DNA of 64,000 bases from positions 13,961,337 to 14,025,336 of the forward strand of contig OU862931.1 of assembly GCA_917880885.1 (NCBI GenBank), read 5' to 3'. Every line of letters starts with the position of its first letter. Within the stretch, counting starts at the first letter, position 1. The DNA comes from Limnephilus marmoratus. Lineage: Eukaryota; Arthropoda; Insecta; Trichoptera; Limnephilidae. Below are positions 42,577 to 52,112 of this stretch, piece by piece. The notes under the pieces are model-generated. The model saw nothing but the letters and a program-made list of their open reading frames with translations, was not told where the DNA came from and made no database searches. Position numbers and translations under genes: made by a program.

Positions 42577-45567
42577 TTAGATTAGTCGGAAACTGTTTTT
42601 TTTTTTTTTGAGATTATCTTTAAAATATTTTTTTACAGTGTTTATTAATTGGATTTTATCATTTATTTTTCTAATTTCATCCGGTAATCGGTTGAAAATA
42701 AGTCTTCCTTGATAAGTATAATAATTTTGTGCAAAGGAAGTGTTTAATTTTGGGCATGAAAAAATATATTTATGTCTAGTACGGTTTTCAGTTATAAATT
42801 GATATTTTTCTTTTTCTTTTATAATTTGAATCAATGCATTTCTATTGTATAGATCTTTGAAAGATGGTACTTGGAATTCCTTAAATAATTGATCCGTTGG
42901 GTAGTCAGAAGGTTTTTTTAATATGATTTTAATTATTAGCCTCTGCACAACTTCAATTGGGGAAAGATTAGTTTTGTATGCGGATCCCCAGCTAATGATA
43001 GCATATTGTAAAGTTGATTGAACCAAAGCGTAATATATTAGATATAAGTTTTTTACAGATAAAAAATTTCTGATTCTTAAAAATATATAAATCAATTTTC
43101 TAATTTTTTTTACAACTTGACAAATTTGTTCCTTCCATTTCAAATTTTTATCGATAATGACTCCTAAATATTTGATTGTGTTTGTTGTTTTTAATATTGT
43201 GCAGTTTTGGATACAATAATTTTTACTATGTGTTTTGGAATTATCATGGATGATGATATCAATGTTTTTAGGGGTATCATTTTTGTGTATTGCAAATGGA
43301 ATTACAAATGTTTTATCACCATTTAGTGATAGTAAATTTACGTCGAAGAAATTCTTTAAAATATTTATGTCTTCGGTGGCTTTAAATGTTACTTTTTCCC
43401 AAGTTTTATCGCTAATTATTAGTACCGTATCATCGGCGTATGAAGTAATTTGGCCATGTAGTGGTTGAAAAAAAATGTCATTAACATATATGGTGAAAAG
43501 GATTGGTCCGATTACTGTACCTTGAGGGATTCCAAAGTCTGATATTTCTTTATCGCTATTAATCTGATTTATTTTTACGACTTGCGGTCGATTTTTTAGG
43601 TAGTTCGAAATCCATTTAATTGCATTGTCTTTTATACCTATATTGTTTAGTTTTTTAAGTAGAATCTCATGGGATATACTATCAAAAGCTTTTCTGAGAT
43701 CAATAAATATACCGGCACATTTTTCACCTTTATCCAATGATTCATTGATGTATGAGGTTACATTAGCAATAGCATCTTGTGTGCTGAGTGACTTTATAAA
43801 ACCAAATTGGTTTTTTTGAAGAATTTTATTACTTTCTAGGAAACCGACCAATTGGTTTTTCACAATTTTTTCAAAAATCTTTCCAATGTTTGAGATTAGA
43901 CAAATTGGGCGATAGTTAGTTACTTGTTGAGGATCTCCAGATTTATAAATAGGTGAAATAATTGTATTTTTATAGTTTGTCGGAAATATTCCCTCTGTTA
44001 AACTTAAGTTTATCAAATGAGTAATTGGTTTTACCAAATGAATTTTCATGGATTTTAGAAAATGTACTGTAATAAGGTCAAATCCGGGAGACGAACCTCC
44101 TTTCATGCCTTCTATTATTTTTAAAACTTCACTTTCTGAGGTTGTTTCAAATTTTGATAAATTATTTTGATTTTGTACATTTTCAATCGTTTGTTTTTTC
44201 GGGTTAAAAGATTTATTGATATTTTTCGCAAGATTTTTTCCTACATTAGCAAAAAAAGAATTAAAGATGTTTGCGCATTGTTTAGGTTGAATATTAGCAT
44301 CTATTATTTTATTTTCATGTTCAATGTATTTTATTTTTTGTGTTTTTTTAGTGTTATCCATGGCTAAGTTGACTGTTTTCCATATTTGTTTATTGTTATT
44401 GTCTGTAGAAAGTATTTTATTTTTGAAATAGTCTTCTTTATTTTTTTTGATACAGTTTGTTAATTTATTTTTAAATTTTTTGTAAAAAGTGTATGCTTTT
44501 TCATTTGGAGGATTTTTCAATGCTGTTTTATAAAGTTTTTCTTTGTTTCTAATTGATATTATAAGTACTTGTGTTATCCAAGGCTTTAAAATTCTTAGTT
44601 TAGATTTAATGCGGACTGTAGTTTCAGTAGTTGAATTTTTTATGTGTTGAGACAATATATTTTCAAAGTTTTTTGAGCAAGTCTCGGTATCATAACTATT
44701 TAACACGTTGTTCCATTGTTCATTTCTTAGTTTTTTGGATAAAATAGTCATATTTGTGTAGGAATTTGTCTTTGTTAGATTAAATTTTTTATGTTTAATT
44801 TTGTTATCATAGAGAAGAATGCATGCATGGTGGTCAGTTATATTCGTTTTCCAAACAATTGATTTGATTTTGTCGATATCTTTAATATTTATGTTAGTCC
44901 ATATATGGTCTAAACAAGATGGAGTGTGATTTTTTATCTCTCTCGTATTTTTATTAATGCACGATATGAAGTTAAATTCAGTCATACAATTAATATATTC
45001 ATTTTTGAAATTATTTTCTACGTTTTCATTAATGTTTAAATTGAAGTCTCCTGCAATAAAGCAAAGTTTATTACTAAATTTTAACAGTATGTGTTTAAAT
45101 TCATTTATAAATGACGAGATATTCGAACCGTGTGTTCTGTAAACAGCTATTATGTGGTAGTTTGTTTTGTCGAGTTTTAATTGTATTTCAATACAGTTTA
45201 CTAGATGTATAGGATGTTCAGTTATTTTGACAATACTAAATTTATCGTGAATGAATATGACGAGACCACTATTTTTATTGATGTTTATTTTGGTTGTAAC
45301 ATAATTATATTCTGGTAAATGATAGGTGGGTGATTCGTCATTAGTAAAAGTTTCTGATAATATTATGATGTCAGGTTTTTTATTTAGATTGTTTAATTTT
45401 AGAATTAATTCATCCCAATTTCGTTCCATACTTCGTATATTACTATGAAAAATGAAAATATTATTGAGATTCTTTGAGATTATGTCATTACATGAATCGG
45501 TGTATACACACTCATATTCTTGTATTTTAAAATTATTTTCTAATTCATTAGCTATGAAGTCATCCAT
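42577..45567 (-). CDS. LINE ORF2: endonuclease-reverse transcriptase, intact
   Basis: 996 residues without interruption. The ATG at 45567 is preceded directly by an in-frame TAA, so the start is well fixed, and it overlaps the end of the previous ORF (ATGGATGACTTCATAG). APE endonuclease at about 36-255 with active-site residues in place: Asn43 (HSNIRS), Glu72 (LSET), Tyr143, Asp174/Asn176 (GDFN), Asp220 (CLDHIW), Asp245/His246 (TDHH). RT at about 495-790 with SSPGFD, NYRPICLISN, FIDLRKAFD (Asp623), FGIPQGTVIGP and YADD (710-713). The C-terminal part has RLIFNRLPDEIR as in CR1/Daphne-like LINEs. It would nick target DNA and copy the element RNA there. Clade assignment is by eye. Confidence 0.92.
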   Translation of the reverse strand: MDDFIANELENNFKIQEYECVYTDSCNDIISKNLNNIFIFHSNIRSMERNWDELILKLNNLNKKPDIIILSETFTNDESPTYHLPEYNYVTTKININKNSGLVIFIHDKFSIVKITEHPIHLVNCIEIQLKLDKTNYHIIAVYRTHGSNISSFINEFKHILLKFSNKLCFIAGDFNLNINENVENNFKNEYINCMTEFNFISCINKNTREIKNHTPSCLDHIWTNINIKDIDKIKSIVWKTNITDHHACILLYDNKIKHKKFNLTKTNSYTNMTILSKKLRNEQWNNVLNSYDTETCSKNFENILSQHIKNSTTETTVRIKSKLRILKPWITQVLIISIRNKEKLYKTALKNPPNEKAYTFYKKFKNKLTNCIKKNKEDYFKNKILSTDNNNKQIWKTVNLAMDNTKKTQKIKYIEHENKIIDANIQPKQCANIFNSFFANVGKNLAKNINKSFNPKKQTIENVQNQNNLSKFETTSESEVLKIIEGMKGGSSPGFDLITVHFLKSMKIHLVKPITHLINLSLTEGIFPTNYKNTIISPIYKSGDPQQVTNYRPICLISNIGKIFEKIVKNQLVGFLESNKILQKNQFGFIKSLSTQDAIANVTSYINESLDKGEKCAGIFIDLRKAFDSISHEILLKKLNNIGIKDNAIKWISNYLKNRPQVVKINQINSDKEISDFGIPQGTVIGPILFTIYVNDIFFQPLHGQITSYADDTVLIISDKTWEKVTFKATEDINILKNFFDVNLLSLNGDKTFVIPFAIHKNDTPKNIDIIIHDNSKTHSKNYCIQNCTILKTTNTIKYLGVIIDKNLKWKEQICQVVKKIRKLIYIFLRIRNFLSVKNLYLIYYALVQSTLQYAIISWGSAYKTNLSPIEVVQRLIIKIILKKPSDYPTDQLFKEFQVPSFKDLYNRNALIQIIKEKEKYQFITENRTRHKYIFSCPKLNTSFAQNYYTYQGRLIFNRLPDEIRKINDKIQLINTVKKYFKDNLKKKKNSFRLI

Positions 45568-46283
45568 TTAGTAAAAATATTAATGTGATATTGATTTCTT
45601 TTAAATATATAGAGTATTTTCAAAGTAGAGTGTGACATAGAGTTAGTAATACAAATACGGATTTTATAATGTGTAGAGATTGTTGAAGAATGTTCCGGTT
45701 TTTTATTGATCATATATTGATTGATCACATTTTTATCATTACTAGCATAATCATTTACAATATTTAAATGCATATCTCGTATAATAATATTATCTATATT
45801 TCTAAAATTCAATAAAACGTTTTTTGATTCTACTATAAATTGTTGTACTGTAGACTTATGTGTAGGATAAATAGCAATATAATGCGATAATTTATTTACG
45901 TCTTTAAATTTTATATTTAAAATATTAACATCATAATCATTAATTACTTCATTAATATTGAGAACATTATACTGGTTGGAAATAGATATTCCAATATCAG
46001 AGTTTTTGTTTATTCTTATTATTGTTACCTGGTACCCTGGAATGGAGTAATTAGTTTCGCCAGTAGAGTAGGTCTTTGTAAACCCAATCAAGCCCGGGAA
46101 AAAAAAAATTTCTTTTAAAGATATTATTAATTTTTCAAAAAAAATTTTTACGCTTTTAATATTTTTATGAAATTGAGTAAATCTTTTTTCAGTGCAAATA
46201 AAATAGAAATCTCTTATAGAGTGATATAAGTTTTCTTCAATACATATTTTTTTATCTAATGCGTTACATAAAAAATCATTCAT
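45552..46283 (-). CDS. Endonuclease-like ORF lacking the active site
   Basis: 243 residues from ATG 46283; the frame is open further up, but no earlier ATG exists. It aligns by eye with residues 1 to about 250 of the following ORF2 from the very first Met: MNDFLCNALD with MDDFIANELE, FHKNIKSV with FHSNIRSM, INKNSDIGI with INKNSGLVI, YIAIYPTH with IIAVYRTH, DMHLNI with DFNLNI. Catalytic positions are largely lost: Glu72 is Lys70, Asn176 is His172, Asp220 is Thr204, Asp245 is Gln231 and His246 is Tyr232. Asn41, Tyr139 and Asp170 remain. Its stop overlaps the ORF2 start by 16 bp. Either a duplicated, repurposed endonuclease domain or the relic of an adjoining copy. Confidence 0.75.
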   Translation of the reverse strand: MNDFLCNALDKKICIEENLYHSIRDFYFICTEKRFTQFHKNIKSVKIFFEKLIISLKEIFFFPGLIGFTKTYSTGETNYSIPGYQVTIIRINKNSDIGISISNQYNVLNINEVINDYDVNILNIKFKDVNKLSHYIAIYPTHKSTVQQFIVESKNVLLNFRNIDNIIIRDMHLNIVNDYASNDKNVINQYMINKKPEHSSTISTHYKIRICITNSMSHSTLKILYIFKRNQYHINIFTKWMTS

Positions 46284-46329
46284 TGTTAATTTATAGATAA
46301 GAGTTTGAGGAAATGAAAATTTACAATAT

Positions 46330-46599
46330 TTATTCGTAGTCAATGCGTTCTTTGGCAATTCGAAGCATTTTTTGCCGGTAAAGGCATTTTATGCTATCGA
46401 CTCTATGATCGGTGGAATAGTTCATATCAAACCTTTTGTTTTGGACACAGCAGTTGTTGCAGATTGGAGTTTGTTCTTTGTTTTCACATTTGGATAGTAT
46501 ATGTTCCTTAGTGCAATGAGGGCAAATGGGAGGCTGCGTCCTGGCGAGACATCTTTGAGCTGTGTGGCCGAACTTGAGGCAATATGTACTTTGAAAAAA
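46330..46599 (-). pseudogene. LINE ORF1 (gag-like) C-terminal zinc knuckles
   Basis: The frame 46599-46333 encodes YCLKFGHTAQRC, CPHCTKEHILSKC and CNNC followed by DHRVDSIKCLYRQKML, ending in TAA (46330-46332). Serial CCHC knuckles are typical of ORF1 proteins of jockey/CR1-group LINEs, which bind element RNA. The 5' side ends at an in-frame stop (46600-46602), so the N-terminal part is missing. It lies 46 bp upstream of the endonuclease-like ORF. Confidence 0.7.
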
Positions 46600-46602
46600 T
46601 TA

Positions 46603-47120
46603 TTTAATCATTTAACATTTACAAATATATTCCGCAAATGATCTCTTTCGAAGTAGGATTTAAAATTTGTATTTTCAATAAAAGCTTTTCTTTTCAATGA
46701 GATACTTACAAAAGAAGACGGAAAAGTATGATACGAATAGGAAAGAAAAGAAGTATTTTTCTCGAAATATTTACGGGTATAAATAAGTCCACGATTCAAC
46801 TTCTTAGATAAGTACCTACAACGAGTTTATGTTTTGAAAAGGTTTTTAGTTACTAAAATTTGAATCTAATTTAAGTTGTACATTTTCGATTCAAACTCAG
46901 ATTGCGTTTCAAAAAAAAGATAGATCTGATTCTGTGAAGGTCCTAATTATAATAATTATCATCCTGAGCTGTCGATGTTAGACATTTTCAATTTGTTTTA
47001 AATACTTATTTGTATTCACTTAACTTGCCTGCGATATGCTTATTGGTCAAGTGGATTGGTGACGATTGGTTTAAGGTGTTTAATAAGTTTAGTAGATAAA
47101 TTTTCACCCGTGGAGTGTAT
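46603..47120. other. Unassigned stretch
   Basis: No recognised feature. Confidence 0.3.
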
Positions 47121-47925
47121 TTTTAAACGACTTCAAAAAGGAGGAGGTTCTTAATTCGACTGTATTTTTTTTAATGTTTGTTGTTCCCTGAGAACTTTTG
47201 ACTGGGTGAACCGATATTGATGATTCTTTTTTTATTTGAAAGTTGGTGCTTTCCGTGTGGTCCCATTTTAATTTGGTCCAGTTCCGAGAATGGCATCCAT
47301 GAGAAAACCATATAAGTCTTATATTTGCATTAAGTATGTGCGCAACAAATGGACGAATAACTCAATATCACGCCAACCGATTTCGATGATTCTTTTTTTA
47401 TGGGAAAGGATGTACTTCAAGGGTAATTTGATGAGAGTTTGGTTAGGTTCTGATTATCGAATCCATGACAAATTAACGAAACTCGGCCGAATCTCTTAAT
47501 TTCACCCTAATGGTCAAATTATGTCAGTCTCATATGAGCAGCACATTTAGTAGGTCTACCCATATTCAGACAAATTAGTTAGTGTAAAAAATCAAAAAAT
47601 CAACAAAAATTTTCACAAAACAAAAAAAACGACTTCAAAAAATGCACTAAAAAGTAAAAAAATAATATCGTATTCTTCTACAACTTCATAATCAACTTAC
47701 TTTTTCTAATCATCAATATGTAGGTACGATTGTTATTTTTTGAGTCGGTGTCAGCAAAGGTACCCGGCCCGGCGTGCTCCCTTGACAGCTTCCCTCGCCG
47801 CCGCGGCCCCGCTCTCGCCTCTCGTCTCGTCAAGTCGCTTGTGCGACACAACCATAACTCTCCTATAACTGTGTATGTAGTTACAAACCTACCTTGACTG
47901 ACACCGACTCCAAAAAAATGGAGAG
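47121..47925 (-). mobile_element. Lepidopteran-type dispersed repeat with GC-rich core (inverted copy)
   Basis: Reverse-complement relative of 15385-16170: AACGACTTCAAAAAGGAGGA, TGGTCCCATTTTAATTTGG, ATATCACGCCAACCGATT and a GC-rich part (47740-47850) bounded by GTCGGTGTCAG / CTGACACCGACTCC. Unlike 15223-15660 it is not a full palindrome; only one A/T-rich arm is present. Orientation is given relative to the other copy. Confidence 0.7.
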
Positions 47926-48415
47926 TATAATTGTACTCGTACATGAAAAAAAATAGTTAAAAAGAAAACGGCAGATATTTGTGCGGGTTGCAATAAAACG
48001 GATAGTATAATTGTACATGAAAAAATATACATTTCAAAAGAAAACGGCAGATAATTTGTCCGGGCCGCAAAAAAACGGATAATGTAATTAATTGTACATG
48101 AAAAAAAAATATTTAAAAAGAAAACCAGATATTTGTGCGGGCCGCAAAAAAAAACAGATTGTATTATTATACATGAAAAAAATATATTTGCAAAGAAAAC
48201 GGCAGATATTTGCGCGGGCCGCAAAAAACGTATGGTAGGTATAATTAAACATGAAAAAACATATATTTAAAAAGAAAACGGCCGATATTTGTGCGAGCCG
48301 CAAAAAATGGATAGTATAATTGTACTTGAAAAAAAAAATTAAAAAGAAAACGCCAGATATTCGTGCGGGCCGCACAAACATCCACCGTGGGCCGCAGTTT
48401 GACGACCACGGCTCT
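47926..48415 (-). mobile_element. hAT-like non-autonomous element with ~76-bp tandem repeats
   Basis: Six copies of a unit AGAAAACGGCAGATATTTGT-GCGGGCCGCAAAAAA... start at about 47964, 48040, 48118, 48195, 48274 and 48345, period 71-79 bp. The right end, read on the minus strand, is AGCCGTGGTCGTCAAACTGC-GGCCC, which resembles hAT-type termini (CAG-G-TT/TCAAACTGCGGCCC). The left end is unclear. Overlapping minus-strand frames across the repeat are not genes. Confidence 0.55.
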
Positions 48416-49138
48416 AACCCGTTCATGATATTTACTTTATTTAAAGTTTGTTTGATTAACATGAATATAAAGTTGTTTTTTTTTCTTCAAATATTTTTTT
48501 TATGTAAATAGCTTCAGCTTCAAAAATCCTACAATAATTATGAAATCCTGGGATTTTTCATGTGTCTGCGCTGGTATTCACGTAAAAAATCTTCAAGTTC
48601 CATAACAGTAGTTTTTCCACATTCTAAATTCCCAGGCTAAATTAGACCATTAGACGTTAGATGAGGAAAGAACTTCCCAGGAAGGATAGGCAGTAGCGGT
48701 AGCTCGTGCTGTGTCACTTTTTTATTTATGTTAGGAACCGAGTCTACGGAGCAACGATATTATCTGGTACTTTGAATTGTAAATAATGCTGCCGAGTGCT
48801 AGTTGAAATGTAGCGTAGCATATTAGTTAGGATCGTGAATTCATTATTGTGTCAGTTTTTCAAAGATAAACACGGTTTAGATTTTATTTACAATTACAAG
48901 ATAGGTATAATTTTATTCACTTATTCAGGGAATTTTTTTAGAGAGGGGTGGAAAGAGGTGGACGGATTTGTGGGTTTGGAAGTACCTCGCTTTACAAATA
49001 CTCTCCCTGAATTAGCAACTCTGACTTAAACTCTGGATGGTGATGTTTTAAGAGAGTGATATCACTTCTGATGTGCCTCAAATTTTAATGAACCTACTTT
49101 ACACATTTACATTTGTTTTTATACTTTAAATTTATGCA
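48416..49138. other. Unassigned stretch
   Basis: No recognised gene; the short open frame at 48835-49029 shows no domain. Confidence 0.3.
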
Positions 49139-49415
49139 CAGTTGACATTCGCACATAAGAAGGGATTGTTTCTGCGACTCGTTCTTGAGTTCAACAGCTT
49201 GGCTGTGGAATGACTTGTCGTCCTCTGTAATTCCTCCTTCTGAAATATCAATCATCAAAACCCAAATTCAATCCTTGCGTTCCTCAAAAAGATCCACCAC
49301 ACAGCATCCCTAGAGATGATCAAAATCAAAATCAAAATCATTTATTGTACAAAATTTACATTTAGTACAAAAGGTATAACTCATGATATCGGTCCTGAGG
49401 GAAATTATTTTCCTC
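49139..49415 (+). pseudogene. CR1-like LINE C-terminal ORF fragment
   Basis: Matches 59320-59520: TTCTTGAGTTCAACAGCTTG-GCTGTGGAATGA (codes for the W-N-LP region) and the tail CCACCACACAGCATCCC, GTCCTGAGGGAAATTATTTT. Interrupted by a 62-bp insertion. Confidence 0.65.
49321..49382 (-). mobile_element. 62-bp LINE micro-insertion with ATGAT duplication
   Basis: ATGAT flanks at 49316-49320 and 49383-49387. On the minus strand it ends ATAAATGATTTTGATTTTGA, the simple-repeat tail of many insect LINEs. Removing it restores the CR1-like 3' tail. Confidence 0.7.
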
Positions 49416-49600
49416 ATCGTATACGCAAATTAAGACAACGGAATCTGAATGCTGTTCAAATCTGTTTTGACGAACGTGAAACAAATGCCTACACAAATAT
49501 ATTTTTTGAGCACGCTGGATGGAAACAAACGACCTCTGGATTTTTGGTCGACGATATTAACGTCTTAACCACGAAGGCTAATCAAAAACGAAAAACTAAA
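49416..49600 (+). pseudogene. Unidentified coding fragment next to Penelope-type repeat
   Basis: The open frame includes RIRKLRQRNLNAVQICFDER and HAGWKQTTSGFLVDDINVL. I do not recognise the protein. It is followed directly by the Penelope-type repeat at 49605, so it could be the end of an element ORF. Confidence 0.3.
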
Positions 49601-49604
49601 TCAA

Positions 49605-49830
49605 TTTTTACATTAGAATTTGAAATTAAAACACTTTTGTACTTTCATCCACTAATTTATATTTCACCAATGGGTGAAATATAAATTAGTGGATGAAATT
49701 AAAACACTTTGGTACTTTCATCCACTAATTTATTTCACCCATTGGTGAAATATAAATTAGCGGATGAAAGTACAAAAGTGTTTTAATTTCAATTCTAATA
49801 CAATGGAATTCCACCAAGAATTATCAGTGC
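49605..49830. repeat. Inverted cluster of Penelope-type repeat segments
   Basis: The block AAAACACTTTTGTACTTTCAT...ATTTATATTTCACC appears in alternating orientation about four times between 49605 and 49800, folding into hairpins. It equals the segment next to the minus hammerhead-like motif at 1021-1085. The hammerhead core itself is absent. GGAATTCCACCAAGAATTATC follows, as at 8440. Confidence 0.7.
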
Positions 49831-49910
49831 AAAAACTAGACTAATTAATTTTTTATATCTTTAATTTGAGTACTTTTCATCATTATACATAAATAGGTAT
49901 TATATCTCAC

Positions 49911-50341
49911 TTTGGGAGGCGGGTATGGGTAGAGCCCCCTCGGGAACCGAAATTAGATAACCAACACCCCTGCCATAGGTCGCCCCAAATGGTTCGCCAT
50001 GTTCGGTGACTTAGCAGGGGTGCCTACGAGATGAGGTTTATCTAGGTCTTGGCGGCGAATGCGTTTGCCTACCTATCGCGTGGCGGGCCGGATCGGGAGA
50101 CACTGGTTGAGGACAATGTAACCTAGATAACTCCAGCCGAACTCTAGAAGGATGCATTAAAACGTTCGTCACCCCTGGACACATTGACACCCTCATTCCT
50201 ACGCACCCCTCAAGCCTTTTCCTCCCGAGAATTTCCTCTCTTTCATTTCCCTAAAAAGACATTTCACACAGCATTCCCGAAGATGACCCCAACGCTTTTT
50301 TTTCCTCGGAGCCTTCTGTGTGGAGCGAATGTAAAAAATAA
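49911..50341 (+). repeat. SINE-like element with CR1-like 3' tail, copy 2
   Basis: Longest copy: GGGAGGCGGGTATGGGTA, GATAACCAACACC, CGGGAGACACTGGTTGAG, and the tail CACAGCATTCCCGAAGATGA ... TGTGTGGAGCGAATG plus A-rich end. Confidence 0.65.
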
Positions 50342-50681
50342 ATAAAACAAAACCTCTGTTGTATCATTTAGTATTCAAAATAAATCTCCGCCAGTAAAAA
50401 TATTTTTTTCTGCAAAATTTAGACAACTTCATTTGGACTGCTATGGAAATTTCAGCAGACAAAGAGTGAGTCGTTTGTCAAATGCGAGATTAACCTGAAC
50501 TGGTAGTTTAAGCCGTAGCATTACCACAGCATTAACGCGGCGGTAAACGTAATCTTTAGTTAAACAAATGGCTCTAAATACTGTCATGATATTTCAGATT
50601 TAGAACGTGCTTATCTGACAGGCGCTGTAATTCGGGTAACATAGTTTTTGTATGAGAATTTAATTTTTTGCTGTAGATTTA

Positions 50682-51322
50682 TAACTAACTAACCATCACG
50701 CCGTTTCCCCGCAGGGGTAGGCAGAGAGGACGGACCGCCAAACAACTCGGTCTTGGCACACACTCTTTGTCTCACTCACATTCATACATCGACTCAAGTA
50801 TCTGATTCACTTGATCGTGCCATGTCCTCCTCGGGCGTCCCCGACTTCTTCTACCATTCACATTCGCGTCGTATATTCTTCTTACACTACTTTCTTCGTT
50901 CATTCGCTCTACATGCCCATCTGAAGGTCCCTTTCTAAATCTTACTCATTGTGCTTACATTCTTTGCGGATATCCACATTTCTCACACGATCATACATGG
51001 TTTTACCGCACATACGTCTCAGGGATCTCATTTCAACAGCATTCAGTTTACTTTCATCCTTCCTCTGCCAGTTCCGTGCCTCACTGCCATACATCAGGGT
51101 AGGTAACAGGACTCCATTGCGGACTGCTAGCTTCGCTTTTTTTGACAGTTTTTTATTAGCGCCAACGGCATTCAGTCCACCATTAATGGAGTTACCGGCA
51201 TTCGCCCTTCTTTCAATATCTCTATCAGCCTTCCCATCTCTCGTAAACATACTACCCAGATACACAAATTCATCCACCTGCTCCAAGTATTGTTGATTTT
51301 TAGTATACCTAATCATATCCAC
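50682..51322 (-). pseudogene. RTE-type LINE, C-terminal region
   Basis: Minus strand: FVYLGSMFTRDGKADRDIER, AVRNGVLLPTLMYGSEARNW, KLNAVEMRSLRRMCG (stop at 50942), then in another frame GHVERMNEE, GRRSRGRPRRTWHDQIRYL and DRVVWRSVLSAYPCGE before the CTAACTAACC-type 3' end. These are successive blocks of RTE-clade polymerases after the palm. A deletion or frameshift lies at about 50940. Confidence 0.75.
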
Positions 51323-51532
51323 TGAGTAGTTAAACAGATTGAATAATGGAAAGTGTTCGAAGTAATGTAATAATTAATTCTGCCTCACTTCTCAAGAAAT
51401 TCACAAACTAGTAATTTTCTCTTGAAATAAACATCAATTTGATTAATTGTTGACGAAGATAATGGCAACAACTCTCGATGAAAATATGAAATGGACGAAC
51501 TCAGTAAAGAAAATGTTACGGTCGCAACTGAG

Positions 51533-51556
51533 ACTCGAACCATTCGAAATATTCGG
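51533..51556 (-). repeat. tRNA B-box fragment of a SINE
   Basis: GGTTCGAGTCTCAGTTGCGAC on the minus strand (split here: GGTTCGAGTC then TCAGTTGCGAC) is a B box with the same flank as the SINE head at 2739-2809. The A-box half is missing. Confidence 0.4.
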
Positions 51557-51599
51557 AGAGAACTCATGCAGAACTTTGGAATCACACCAAAGAAGATAA

Positions 51600-51798
51600 C
51601 ATCAAAAATGCGGGAATTAATTGAAGATTTATTTTGAAGTAAAACTTCTTTACGGACGCTTGACTTGGGGAGTAAGCTGGTGAATGCGTGACGAGAGCGT
51701 TATGAAAAGTGTATTCGGGCGAGGCGAACAGTCGGGCGAGATGTAAGTTAGTGAAGTTTTACTTCAGTCATGCGGTCTAGAATAAAATAAGGTCTAAA
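51600..51798. other. Unassigned
   Basis: No features recognised. Confidence 0.3.
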
Positions 51799-52112
51799 AT
51801 TATTTCCCTCTAGTCATGTGTCATCTTAGGGGATACTGTATGGAGGGTTCTTAAAAAAAGAAGAAGAGGATTTCTGGAAAGGGAGTAGGAGGGGTGGGTA
51901 GGAATCTGGGGGGTCTGTGTGTCCTGGAGTGACGGACGTATGAATCCATCCCTTCTACTGGGCACACTGTCCCCCAGATTCCTACCCACCCCTAATACCC
52001 CTCTCCTTCCTTTCCTAAAAATACCCTCCATACAGCATTTCCAAAGATGACACAGGTCCCGAGGGAAATTATTTTCCTCAGGGCCTCCTAAGTAGAGCTG
52101 ATGTAAAAAAAA
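51799..52112. repeat. Head-to-head pair of SINE-like 3' ends
   Basis: 51799-51930 is a minus-strand copy and 51968-52112 a plus-strand copy of the shared 3' tail (CCCAGATTCCTACCCACCCC ... GATGACAC-GG, hairpin, A run). Together they form a long palindrome. Confidence 0.75.

Larger units (their letters stand above)
42217..46602 (-). mobile_element. CR1/jockey-group LINE with three ORFs
   Basis: On the minus strand: a zinc-knuckle gag-like remnant, an endonuclease-like ORF, an intact 996-codon endonuclease-RT ORF, a 3' untranslated region of about 340 bp and a poly-A tail (T run on the plus strand near 42220-42235). The 5' end is truncated in the gag-like ORF. It is the best preserved non-LTR element of the window. 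Confidence 0.8.

Noticed and set aside
47678..48511. Four ORFs with repeated FF-CGP-type segments
   Set aside because: Translation of the GC-rich repeat core and the 76-bp tandem repeat; frames change between units.
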